Positions 22,013 to 33,720 of a DNA stretch of 64,000 bases are shown in pieces. The DNA lies in the NCBI GenBank assembly GCA_002897115.2, contig BCIH01000011.1, positions 466,804 through 530,803 of the forward strand. Reading direction: 5' to 3'. This DNA is from Prototheca cutis. Taxonomy: Eukaryota; Chlorophyta; Trebouxiophyceae; Chlorellales; Chlorellaceae. The notes under the pieces are model-generated. The model was not told the DNA's origin. It searched no databases and saw only the letters and a list, made by a program, of their open reading frames with translations. Positions within the stretch are counted from its first letter, which is position 1; each line of letters opens with the position of its first letter. Both the position numbers and the translations under genes were made by a program.

Positions 22013-24745
22013 ATGGCTTCCAAGCCTTTCATCGAGCCGATCAGCACGGCCGGCCCCACCCGGCTTGATTTGAAGCAATCGGAGGACCTCGAGCAGGTGG
22101 GTCATGGTGCAGACTCGTGTGAATACATTGTTTCGTCGGATTTCATGGCATTCAGATTGCCAGCGAGCCGTGAAGTCCTGCAGAGGAGCACGTTGGGAAG
22201 TGTGTGGACTCCCATGGTCATGTTGTTGGAGGGCACAACCCGTCCCCGCGGCCTGCACAGCCTCGACCGGAAGTCACGCCCGAGCACCCGCACAGTACCT
22301 GCGATCGGAGAATCTGTACGAGTCCCAGGAGGAGGCCGAGGCCCGGGAGCTGGCCCTGGGGCAGCTGGACGGGCTGGTCAAGCACTGGATCAAAGGCGTG
22401 GCGGCGCGGTACGGCCAGCCCAGCGAGGATGCGCTGGCCTTTATCTATACCTTTGGCAGCTACCGACTCGGCGTGCACGGCCCCGGTGGGTTTCGGTGTG
22501 TGTTTGAGACTGAGTTCTGCTTGCTTCTTTCTTCTCAGGGCATGCCTGGTTGCTGGTGCATCGTGACACACCTGCACTTTGTGCCACGCGTCGGTGTTGT
22601 TCTTCTGTCTCCCGCACCAGATTCCACATTCCTGGGAGCCCTGTTCTGGGAACGCATCCACGGGGGCAACACCACTGCCACCCGCCCGTCACGCCACGAC
22701 ACACAGGTGCTGATCTGGACACGCTGTGCGTGGGCCCCAGCTACGCGACTCGGGAAGCCGACTTTTTCGGGACGGAGTCGCACTGCCTGCAGTCGCTGCT
22801 GCTGGGCACGCCAGGGGTGACGGCGGTGCGCCCCGTGCCCGGTGCTTTTGTGCCGGTGCTCGAGTTCAAGCTTCACGGCATTTCCATCGATCTGCTGTTT
22901 GCGCGACTTGCAGTCCCGGCCCTGCGCCCCGGGCTGGACATTTCGACGACGGCCACGCTGCGTGGCTGCGACGACGCGACGATGCGGTCGCTCAACGGCT
23001 GCCGCGTGACCGACTTGGTGTTGCGGGAGGTGCCCGACGTCACGGCTTTCCGCGGTGCGCTGCGCTTTCTAAAGCTCTGGGCTGCCCGCCGCGGCATCTA
23101 CTCCAACGTGCTGGGCTACCTGGGCGGCGTCAACTGGGCCATTTTGGTGGCCCACGCAGCCAAGCTGTACCCAGGGAGCAGCGCCAGCGCGCTGGTGGCA
23201 CGCCTGTTCCGCGTCATGGCCGGGTGGGCCTGGCCCACGCCCGTGATGCTGCGCCCCATCGAGCGCGACCCGTCGCTGGGCGCGCCGGTGTGGGATCCAC
23301 GGGAGAACCCGCGCGACCGGGCGCACATCATGCCCATCATCACGCCGGCCTATCCCTGCATGAACTCGTCCTACAACGTCTCCGACTGCACCCTCAATGC
23401 CATGCTGGACGAATTCAAGCGCGGCAGCGCGATCTGTGCGGAGATTTTATCGGGTAGTAGTTCTGGGGTGGTCGGGGGCGCGGTACAGGGTAGTGCCGGT
23501 GCCCAAGGCACCGGCCCGCCGCCATCAAGCCTTGCAAGCCCAGCGCCGACGGACTGGGCGCGGCTGACCGAGCCGTTCCCCTTCTTCACGGCCTTCAAGC
23601 ACTACCTCCAGGTCGACATCAGCGCGGCCACGCCCGAGAGCTTTGATGCGTGGGAGGGCTGGGTCACATCGCGCCTGCGCATGCTCATCCGCGCCGCGGG
23701 CGCCGCGGTGGAGGTCCGGCCCTGGCCCAAACCCTTCCGGCCCCCCGGGGCGCAGCTCACCTGTTCTTATTTCCTGGGGCTCGCCAAGAAACGGCCATCG
23801 CCTGTGCCGCCGCCATACGGCGGGCCAGGCCACGCAGCGGCGCAGCCCGGCGCCTCGCGCGTCGACCTCACGGGCGCAGTCAACGAGTTTGCCCACCGCG
23901 TGCGTGAGATGGCGGGGCGTGAACCGGACATGGAGATTGCCGTGCGCCACGTCCTCCAGCGCCAGCTCCCAGACTGGGTCTGCCCGCAGGCACCGAAGGC
24001 CGTGGCGGGCAAGGACAAGTCACCGGCAACAACAACACAGTCCATGCAGGACGGCCGGGCGCAGAATGGTGGCGCCGAGCCAGGCAGTGCAATAAACAGT
24101 GGCGAAGCAGAGGCTCCCGCGCCCGACGGGTCAGTGCCTGAAAACGGGGCGGCAAACACAGAGGCCAAGCCCGAGGACGACCCGCAGGGAGTCGGTGCAT
24201 CCACTGACCCTGGCACGCAGCTGAACAGCCGTGCTCCTGTGCCGCTGGAAGTGCCCGCTGCCAAGCGGGCGCGCACGACCGAGGACGAGGCTGGCAACGT
24301 GCCAGATTTGGCAGGGATCTCTTCTGCAGCCGCCGGCGACAGCTTGGTACCTATTGCGGCTGGCGCGGGGGGGGTTGTCTGCGGTTTTCTTGTTGATGGA
24401 AAGCTGTGGCATTGCGTGGGTTTTTGCAGGGGCCAGTTGTGTACGGCGTGCGTGCTGGGTGGCTCCGACCTCTGTCCTGCTGCTTCGTCTCATGCTGGCA
24501 TCTGGCTTTTGTGTGTGGCTTGTTGCACCTCTCTCCTCCACACACACACACGCTTGGCACAGAGAGAAGAATCATCTGCTGCGGAGGAGATGGAAAAGGC
24601 GGATGCCCGCGTGGCGGCGGCCGAGGTCGGCCTCGCTTCGGTGGGCGAGATGGCAGAGTGGACAGTGCTCAACTCTGATGAGCTGCCCCCCATCAGCGCA
24701 AAGCCCAAGCCTGCAGCGTCCGTCACCGTGAGGCTCGCTGAATGA
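22013..24745 (+). CDS. PAP: Nuclear poly(A) polymerase
   Basis: Adds poly(A) tails to cleaved pre-mRNA. Exons are 22013-22096, 22296-22485, 22707-24346 and 24563-24745, giving about 698 residues. The catalytic domain reads YTFGSYRLGVHGPGADLDTL. The two Asp of ADLD, with a third in GISIDLLFARL, are the expected metal ligands; the G|GADLD junction is formed by splicing in phase 1. The central domain has VGYLGGVNWAI-like sequence (LGYLGGVNWAILVAHAAKLY), then PVWDPRENPRDRAHIMPIIT and YPCMNSSYNV, followed by an RNA-binding domain near VRPWPKPFRPPG. The tail is low-complexity, with a basic VPAAKRARTTE patch that looks like a nuclear signal. The last intron (24347-24562) is 216 bases with no in-frame stop, so a longer isoform is possible. 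Confidence 0.93.
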
Positions 24746-25560
24746 GGAGAGAGGTGTATCCCAGTGAATCTGTCATTTTCGCGAAATGCCGGTGGCGGTG
24801 TTGCACAAAGTCCAGAGGAAAACGGCAGCGGTAGGCTTGTGTGGGTGGTGTTTCCTTGAGAGCTGATGCATTTTCCAGGTAGGTATTCGTATGCGTGAAA
24901 GCTTGGTGGCAAAACACGCATGCTGCTGCATCTGCGTCGTGGATGATGGCCCCTACTCTTTCCATCGGGTGGGGTCGGTATTTGCGGGCATAGCAGCCCA
25001 GGCAGCCCCCACCCGCCTGCATGGTTCTCCCGGGATCTCCTGCATGCCCCCCGCCCCCAACCCTGGGTCTAAACCTAAGGCTCGCACAACCACATGTAAC
25101 ATAGGTAATGATGAATGGTGGATGTGCCAGCACAGCCCCAGGTGGTGATGATGATGCCGCCAATGATTGGGCACAAAAAGACCAGAATTTCAAGAATGCA
25201 AGGAGAAGGCGCATGGGCACCTCTGCATGGACGGATGGATGAATGCATGGAACGGCTCAACGGGAAGCAAGCGTAGATTGCCATGACAACAGAATTTCAT
25301 TCAGGTGTGGGACAAAATGTACTGACATCGGCTCGGTAACAGAGCCTTGTGCAGAAAGGTATCGGGGTTATTTGGATTCGAAGGATGTCAACAAAACCGT
25401 GCCCGTGCATCGTGCAGAGAAAAGAGAGCACCTTCTCTCAAAGGAAGAAATCCAGACCCGGGTCATCCATGAGCGCGAACAGGACTCCAGTAATGGGTCT
25501 GGACTCTGGGTGGTCAAAACTTTCGACGTTGCAAAGGGAAGCACGGCTTCCCGTGCCCAT
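24746..25560. other. Intergenic between convergent PAP and trehalase genes
   Basis: About 800 bases with no coding-like frame. Both neighbours end here, so it should hold two 3' UTRs. Confidence 0.5.
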
Positions 25561-28521
25561 TCACAGGCCGTACTGCTGGATGAGATGCAGGGCAACACCA
25601 TTGGTCCAGCCAAATCCAGTGACCACTTGGTACTCCCCACCTCCGCCGGGCATCCCAATGGCTGCATGGGTGGTGGTATTGGTGAGTGGGACTTGGTCTC
25701 GAGATGCTCAGCAGGCCAATCGCCCTGCTCCCCAACCAAACCAAGATAACCAGTGNCAACATACTGGTAGCGTTGAACTTTTCAAAATTGGCGCCGGTCT
25801 CGGCCCAAGTCTGATACGCCTGCTCAACATAGGTCTCCGCGATCTGCGAGGAGTCGATGGCGTGGCAGCGCCTGGCTTCTCTTTGGGCAAGTGTGGTGGG
25901 ATAGGACACAGGTGTTGTTGCCAGCCAAGGCACCCGATATTCAGACCAGTCCCAAACGAGACCAACACCCACCCCCCTCCTGCCTTTTGTGCCAGCTGGT
26001 CACCCTCTGGAGTTCCGGCGTTGCGGAATCCCTCCACCAGCAGGCCTTGAATCGGAGGCCAGACCTGTCATTCAGGGGAAAGGGCGTGAACGTGCGCGCG
26101 CGCGACCAGTCGGCATTCGAGCAACCCCCGGCGGTCAGTTCTAATGGGGGCGGCGTTACCGGCTTCCCATGCGTACATATACACAAAGAAAAAACAATGT
26201 ACATCTCCGCAGCCCACTACGTACATTGGGATAGTCCCACTGCTGGCCAGACTCCACCAGGGAAGCCGGCACGCCGCCAACCTGCAGCAGACCTGAGGCA
26301 TTAAAGCTGTCCACCGCTGCCACAGCCTGTGGGATTTGAGTTGCGCAGGTGGTGGTGGTGGATTGCTTGCATGGGAGGCAGCGATGAGTCGACTAAAGCA
26401 ATGGATGTTGTGCCACAACTTCCGCATGGGCACCACAACCCAAACGACGGACCATGGCGCTGCCAGGCTCGGCGATGCCGGCGGCCAGGGGGAACCAGTT
26501 GGAGGGATACACGGCCATGTGCTGGTCGACCATGACAGGCCCATCCAGACCGTCGCCTTCGTCCTGGGGAATGATGAGATCGTACCACTGCCCCGTCTCA
26601 TCGTTCCAGGCCAGCGCGTTCATGGCTTGCTTTCGAGCTTCGGCAGCCGCCATCATTTGATCGGCGACATCGGTGCAGCCCAGTTCTCCAGCAAACCATG
26701 CGATGTTCATCTCCATCTGATATAGGAAGGCATTCAGGTCCGCAGGGATGACGCGGGTGGTGCGGACGGTGGTGATGTCCGTCGAATTTTCGGCAAACCA
26801 GCGTGTGGAGTAGTCCCACCCCGACTCGGCGCCCGAGGCCAGATCGCGGTACAGCTGTTCCAGCTCGGGTGTCGGGTTTACGGGGTCAAACCCTGCCTCA
26901 CGCGCCGTGTTTTGGTCCTCGCGGAACGATTCGGGCCGGGGCGTGTCCCAGTTCGCGTAGTACCGTGTCAAGTTGTGAACACTGCCGTCGGCGGCCATGA
27001 CCTCCACCTGCTTGGGCGGTGCAGTCCAGTACTCGTGCTCCGCCAGCAGTGCCGGCAGCATGCGCTCCAGCAGTGCCGTGTCATTCGTAGCCTCAAACAC
27101 AATCCGGACCATGTTGCTGAACAGCGGCGGCTGGCTCCGGTTCAGGTAGTACGTCCGAATGCCGTTGGGAATGTGCCCGTATTTCTATGTTGTTTGGGGG
27201 GGATTGTTTGATCGTATTTGTCAGTGGGTGGGTTAGAGAGAGTGGCTTTTTGTTTGTGTTTCTCTGTGTGCATATATCCGAAGAGGCATCAGAATTGTCT
27301 CGAGTGAACCAAGGATGACACAACCCCCCATCCAAACCCCAACCCTCCCTTGCTCAATGTCACCTGGATCAGGTAGGCAAAGTTGCCTAGGATGCTTTCA
27401 GCCAGGTCAGTGAGGTTGCTGGCCAGCAGACCCTGCATCACAAAATAGGTGTCCCAGTAGTACACCTCACGGAAGCGGGCGCCGGGGACGACAAAAGGAT
27501 TTGGCACGTAGAGCATCGTGTACAGCTCGGGCGTCTCCGACACATTGGCTGCCACCTGCCGAGTCAGCATGTTCCAGTCCTCGTACAGCGAGTCCGCCCA
27601 CGTGCTGTAGTTTTTATTCTGAATTTCCTGTTTTCCAGAGAGAAGCGGTGTCGGTCAGGTCAATGCTGGTGGCTGCGCCGTTGGTTGAGGTGGTGGCATC
27701 CGTCCGAAAGAATCATCATGCCATCATCGTTTCATTATGATGCTGGACGATGACACAGCGCAAGCGGCAGNGTGACCAAACTCCATGAGTAACAAGCCGA
27801 GCCTCAGACAGCTCAGACCCCACCGAGACTCCCCTCCCTCCCATCGCACCAGCCCCACCATGCACCCCTACTACGCGCGCACCATGAACCATTCGGGCGG
27901 GTTGGGGGGAATGATGCCCGAGACGTTGGCAAGATCAGAGCCCGGGGGCAGCAGGTACTCGTTGATGAACGACTGCAGTGTCTCGTTAATGGTGGCATTG
28001 GTCTGAAAAACCTCGACCTCCGTGAGTGGGTCTGGTAGTCCCAGTTCCTGGTACGCGGCATAAATTTCATCCGGGGGCATGGTGAGCACCGTGTCCCTGC
28101 AAAGAAAGGGGGGATTGGGTGGGAGATGGGGAGTTCGGAAGGGCGGCGGGGTTGGCAAATAGCAGAAACTCCGGCACCAGGGTGCAAGCCTCTCCTACTA
28201 CTCACACGATGGTTTTGGAGTCGGGATAGACCTGGGCCTCGTCGACGGCCGCAACGAGGGTGTTCAGCAGCAGAGGATTGGTGATGCCGTTGTCGCTGAA
28301 CACGCTGGTGTTCTGGGGCACGACCGGCGTGCATGGGTCCTGGCCCATGGTTCCTGCGAATCCCCCGGGGATCCGATTGGGCGGCCGCGGTACGTCGAGA
28401 CGCAGGGGCAAGACTATGAGCAGATCACGGCAAATCATCACGATGCAGTCCTCATTGTCTCACCCGAGGTCAGTAGGACCGCCATCAGCAGCCCTGAGGC
28501 GAAGGGCCTCCAGATCGCCAT
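25561..28521 (-). CDS. Secreted trehalase, glycoside hydrolase family 37
   Basis: Splits alpha,alpha-trehalose into two glucose units. There are nine exons: 28464-28521, 28206-28353, 27883-28096, 27364-27627, 26453-27184, 26225-26326, 25984-26064, 25765-25843 and 25561-25661, in phase, giving about 592 residues. The start MAIWRPFASGLLMAVLLTSG is a clear signal peptide. Both family signatures are present: PGARFREVYYWDTYF (signature 1) and GQQWDYPN with VWPPIQ after splicing (signature 2 region). The C-terminal block is MPGGGGEYQVVTGFGWTNG. Several N-X-S/T sites (NTS, NATS, NRS) fit a secreted glycoprotein. Exon 7 appears to end at a GC donor (AAG|GCAGGA). A GT donor with a different acceptor also keeps frame but adds an 11-residue insert. 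An N at 25756 lies in intron 8 and one at 27771 in intron 3. Confidence 0.95.
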
Positions 28522-29062
28522 GTCGATGTCGGCTGCGGCAATGCGCCCCTTGATGAGCCCTCTTTGCAATCAAAACGCAATCCCCGCTGTGGACCCCGTT
28601 AGAGCACAAGGATTGTGTTCGGAACAATGTTTTTTGATCCAGAATCCTTTTTTATTTTGGGGTTATGCACAATGTGCCCCTGGGAGTGCGGCTTCTTGTG
28701 GACCTTCTGGCAACGTTTTGGGCAGATGCAGAGGAGCTGCGTACCTCCACGTCAGAAAACATCCACGTGACGCGTCCCGCGCCGAGAGCAACCCATTCTG
28801 CGCCTGTACAGTCCTGAACATCCATCATTTCTCGAGAATTTTGGCCGGATTAAGTCGATCGGCCATCTATAGTCGCTGCGGGGCGGTCTGTGCTGGACTC
28901 GGCTGCCATCATCTTTATGAGGACCTTTGACGAGCGAGGGGTCTTCCCCCCCATTGCGCGCCTCCCAGGTGATGGCTGTCGAGCGTACCAGAAAAGAATT
29001 ACACTGGCAAAACAATGTCGAGGATGATTAGGGAAGCGGAAATGTGGTTGGGTTCGCCCGGA
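28522..29062. other. Intergenic, trehalase start to TSN end
   Basis: About 540 bases without a coding-like frame. It should contain the trehalase promoter and the TSN 3' UTR (both genes minus strand). Confidence 0.5.
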
Positions 29063-32000
29063 TCACCGGGTACGAGCTCCTCCCTGCGCGCCGCCACGGG
29101 GGCGCCTGGCTCCCCACGGCTGCTCGTCCTCCGAGTCGGAACCGGGGTCACCGTACCTCCAGATGCCGATCCTCTTGTTCCTGGCACTCTCTTCGGCCGC
29201 CTTGATCTCATCCAGCGCGGCACATGACACCGCCTTGCCCTGTATCATGATAAGCATGTGGAATCAGGGTGTGGAATGTGATGCTAACGACGCCAGGAAC
29301 TCTTCATGAGGGATCCATGCGGGACACATGCACTCCACGCGAGGCCATGCCATGGCATGGCGTGGCATGACAAGGCACAAGGAATACTGAAAAAACAATG
29401 TCAGATGCTGCACATGGAAAACAAAACCCACTTGGATGTCACTCTCTCTCACACACCTTGGGCACGGCAACGCGTGCGAGGCCGGCCTCGACCAGCTGCG
29501 CGTTGACGCTGGGCTTGCCTGGNGCGGCCCGGAGGACCAGGCTCAGCTTGGCCGCGGAGCCCGCACCCCATTGCTTGCCNGTCGCCTGCAGGCGCTCGCG
29601 GCCGTGTACCTCGGCCTGCAGCCGCGTGCCGCCGCCCACGAGATCGACCAGTGCCTGCGCCGCCTCCACACCCTCCTCGTCCTCCAGGCTCGGCAGCTGT
29701 GCATGAGCGAGGGCGTTGTTAGCGTTGATTGGTGGATGGATGGGTGGGTGGGTGTACAAGAGCATGTCATTACAGTTTGGCGCTTGGTACTCCTTTCCAC
29801 ATGCCCCCCCCGCGCCAACCCAACACACGACCCCACCTTGACAAAGGCCAGACTGGCCTGGGACGCCTGAGGCGCGATGGCAGCCAGGGACGCATCCATG
29901 GGCCGGACGCCCGCCGCGCCCACGCGTTGCCGGTTGCCAAAGTCCATGAAGAACACGTCGTACTGCGGCTTGGTCTGCATGGCATTGTGCGGTTGGTTTC
30001 GGTTTCATTCATTCATGTGGCAGCAGTGGTGGGTGTGGATTGTGCTGACGTTACACCCGGCTTACTTAAACGCGCAGGCAACACCATTTCCCAGGCCACC
30101 CCCAAATCCACCCACGCAAACAACTGCAATTTCCGTACCGGGTCGGCGGTGAGTGCTTTCTCGACGGTGGCACGGTACCACTGGCCGTCACCCTCAAACA
30201 GCGCGACACACTTGTCACCGGAGCGCAGCAGCGCTGGCGTGGCGGCCGTGGGCCCGTCCAGATCCAGGGCCGCGAGCTCGGCGGCAATAAAGCCCACACG
30301 TGGCTCGTTGGCGTCCTGGACAAAGAACGTGCGCGCATCGGCGACCTCGGTGACGGTAACTTCCATGGCGGTTGGAGCGCCGGGCTCACCGGCGTCGGCG
30401 TCTGCTCCCACGCCCGCCGCCGCAGCGGCCGCAGCAGCCTCGGCCGCGGCGTCGTAGTTCTCCCAAACCTTGAGCTTCTTGGCCTTGGCCGCGGCCTCGG
30501 CGGCGGCCAGCTCGTGGCCCCCGGCCACGCGCGCGGCGTCAAAGCTGGGGTGCAGCTTGCCCAGCCCCGCGGCCAGAATGGCCACGCCCAGGTTGAGCTT
30601 TGTGGCCGGGACGCGGAGCGTGCCCAGGAATGTACCCACCCGGTCCACGCTCTCCACCTCCAGCTCGACGTCACGCTGCATCACACGCTCACGCACAAAC
30701 GCCAGCGCCTCGTCCGCGTACGGCTCGGGGGTAGTTGTTGTGGGGGCGGTGGTGGTGGATCCGCTGGCTGCCGCACTGCTGCCACCCGCGCCAGCACCAG
30801 GACCCCCCCTGGACGGGCACTTGACGCCCGAGGGGCTGAATGCCAGGACGACGCCCTCCTTGGGCACAAACACGCGGACCTTGTGGCCCGAAAGCACGTG
30901 CTCCACCACGCCGTGCACGCGCCCTGCGCGCTGGAGGAAGGGCAGGTGCGACTTGGCCTTGGCCGAGCTGTTTGGCGCCGACAGGTCATTGACGCGCGGG
31001 ATGACTGCGGTCTTGGTGCCCCACTGTGCGGCCTTGGCCGCCTTGGCCTCCGCCTCCGCGGCCATCAGCGCCTCGTAGCTCCCGCTCCGCTCCTCGTCGG
31101 CGCGGTGCCGAACCAGACTCGCCAGACCCCGGCGCAGCAGCAGCTCCGCCGCATTGACGTTGTTGTCCACCGTCGTCACTGTGCCAAAGGCCATGGTGCG
31201 TTGAGCTGGCGCAGGAGCAGCACCAGCGCCGGCAGCATGCGTACCGGCAGCCGCCAGGGCAGCGACGGCCTCGGCCCCCGCGCCGCCCACCTTGCGAGTG
31301 TACTCCATGTGCACGCTGACATGCTTGCCGACGAGCGTGCGGCGCAGCAGCTCGCGCGCCTCGGTGCCCCACGGCTCGGCGGGGCGGTCACGGGTCCCCG
31401 GGCGCGGGGCGCGGATGGACGACAGCGTCACACGCCGCTCCGCGCCCGACGCCGCGTCCTTGACCACGACGGTGTCCCCGCTGGGAACCTCGATCACCGT
31501 ACCGGAAAAATCATCACTGAGCTTGGCGCTGGCGCTGGGGGGGGCGACGTAGGTCCGCCACACGCCCACGCGTGCCTGCCGCGCGCCGCGCTCCATCTCG
31601 CGCAGCCGGAACGCCGCGCCCGACGGCATCATGCCCAGGCTCCACTCCGCGCACCGCGCCAGGCCCGCGCGCAGCAGCGCCGCCGCAAGGTCGTCCTCGC
31701 TCGACGCCGCGACCGATGCCACAGATGCAGGGGCACCGTTGCCTGCAGGGGCTGCGGCAGTGCCATTTCCTGCAGCCTCCCCTCCGCTGCTCGGGCGGAC
31801 ATCGGCGATGAGGACGCCATACTGGCTGACGCCCTGCAGCGTCAGGCTCACCTCGCGCTGGAGCACGCGGGTCTCGGTCAGGTACTTGGCCTCCCGCGCA
31901 CCGGGCTCGCCCTGTTGCGGCGCCGGGGCCGTTGCCGCGGCGCCCTCGCCTGCCTCGCCCGCCTCGGCGGCCTCGGTCTTCTTGCTCAGCGACGGGCAGA

Positions 32001-33264
32001 CGACGCCGGCCACCATGACCGTGGCCTGCTCCAGGCTCGGCAGCAGCGTCACGCGCAGCATGCTGCCGCTGATCGCTGCCTCCACCACTGCCTGCACCGT
32101 GCTGCCTTTGCCCTGGCGGGTTACGAGACCCCCTGCATCAAACTCTTCATGTGGACAAGGGCGGTGGAGAACTCTCAGTTCATTCTTGTGTGGGGGTGCA
32201 AGCGTGCAGAATGTGTTCCCATGCGGGGCACCACCTGGCAAGACGGTCACGGAACATCGCCCCACACTCGGCCCCTCCTCCCCAAACACCCCCACACAGC
32301 GCACACCGTCAGAGTTGGAGGGGGGCCGGACGGCGGCCTCCAGCTTGGCGTGGTCCTTGGTCCATACGCCCAGGCCGCGGGCCTCGGCATCCTCCGCAGC
32401 CTTGGCCAGCTCCTCGTAAAACGGCGACTGCTGACCGCCCGCAGGGCGCACCTTGGCCAGGCCCGCCGACACCAGCGCCACGGCCACGTTCTCGCGCTCG
32501 CTCAGGAACACCGAACCAAACTCGCGGCCGCCGGCCTGCTCCAGCGCATACTCCACACGGAAAATGACGGGCTGCAGTGGGTGGGTGTGTTTGGGAGGTG
32601 TGGGTGTGGAATGGGATGTGTGCTGGTCGTGCATTGACCTTGTCAGGGAAGGGTGCTGGTACGGCCAGTCATCAAGCACAGAATGGCCTTGAGGCAGTCC
32701 TAGGCTAGGCACTAGCCGGCAGTGCGCTCACCTCTGAGAGGCACGCAGTCGTGCCACTGCCCCGCATCCCCGCGAGATCAACACAAGATTGGGGTCTGGG
32801 GCCCCGGATCACGCAGTAGGGTCACAGGCACTCCACTGCTGGGGCCCACAACCCCAGCCCACCAAGACCGGCTCACCTTGCCGACCACCATCTTGCGCGT
32901 AAACTCGCGCGACTCCCATGCAAAGGGCTCATCGGCCGTGGATCCATCCCTGCGACCCTACGGAATGAGAATTGCGGAGCGCCAACCTGTGATCACTTGC
33001 ATGGTCACCAGGCCCGCGATCGCCTGGCCAGGCGGTCGCCTGTACTCCACACGTCGACCCCGCCGGATCCACATAGGCACATTGCATTCCACAAGCAAAT
33101 ACGAGATACTCCGATCGTACCAGCCTGGGAGCAATGAGGGAAGCCAGCGTCAACCTCTTCTCGGCAGGTGGGGTGGGGCCCCTTGCAGCGCCGGTAATGA
33201 CTAGCGTGTCTCCGCTCAGGACCTCCTTTACCGTGCCCCTCAGCCATGCTGAGTTTCCTGCCAT
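29063..33264 (-). CDS. TSN: Tudor staphylococcal nuclease (Tudor-SN, SND1-like)
   Basis: RNA-binding scaffold of stress granules and RNA processing bodies. There are seven exons: 33121-33264, 32877-32957, 32307-32571, 30139-32132, 29837-29974, 29457-29696 and 29063-29239, all in phase, giving about 1012 residues (family about 900-1000). Several SN-like repeats can be recognised from WLRGTVKEVLSGDTLVITG at the N-terminus, EPFAWESREFTRKMV, SGTVIEVPSGDTVVVKD and RVHGVVEHVLSGHKVRVF. The Tudor domain reads GQWYRATVEKA, then after an intron YDVFFMDFGNRQRV, whose aromatic residues form the methyl-arginine cage in the family. A fifth, split SN domain follows and ends in an Arg/Gly-rich tail. Ns at 29522 and 29580 fall in codons. 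Confidence 0.95.
29344..29361. repeat. 18-bp perfect palindrome in TSN intron 6
   Basis: GCCATGCCATGGCATGGC reads identically on both strands and lies within the intron 29240-29456. No function known. Confidence 0.9.
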
Positions 33265-33720
33265 TGATCCGAAATGCGTCGGGCCCGCTCGACACCCTTC
33301 GCACAGGCTTGAACTGTCACCTCAAGCTGAGGTGATGAAAACCAGCCTGCAGCGCTGTGCAGCCAACAGACCGGGGTTTGCTGGAAGATAATTATCGTGG
33401 TTTCCGCCAGTGCTGTATCGTTATCGGCATTGCCTTCAGGACTCGCGTTCTTACGCGGAAGCGTGGTCATGGACTGCGCAAGCTTGGTGCGCCGGGGGCC
33501 ACGTGGTCCCGGAACGACCGGCAGGTGGAGGGGCCACGCCCATGGATGCGACTGCAGCCACCGACACATTGGTCGTCATGGTCAAAGCTGGACCATCCTT
33601 CAACGCAATCAGGGGCCTGTATGGACAAAATTTCGAGCTCGGAACGCATGGAAAGGAAAGCAGAGGACATGTCCTTGCATGCACAACGTTCTGTTCTGTG
33701 GCTTGTCAATGACCCCAGAT
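33265..33720. other. Intergenic, TSN start to next gene end
   Basis: About 450 bases with no coding-like frame. It should hold the TSN promoter. Confidence 0.5.

Noticed and set aside
24400..24560. Hydrophobic Cys-rich segment of PAP as a membrane domain
   Set aside because: It has good donor and acceptor sites at both ends and no counterpart in poly(A) polymerases; treated as an intron.
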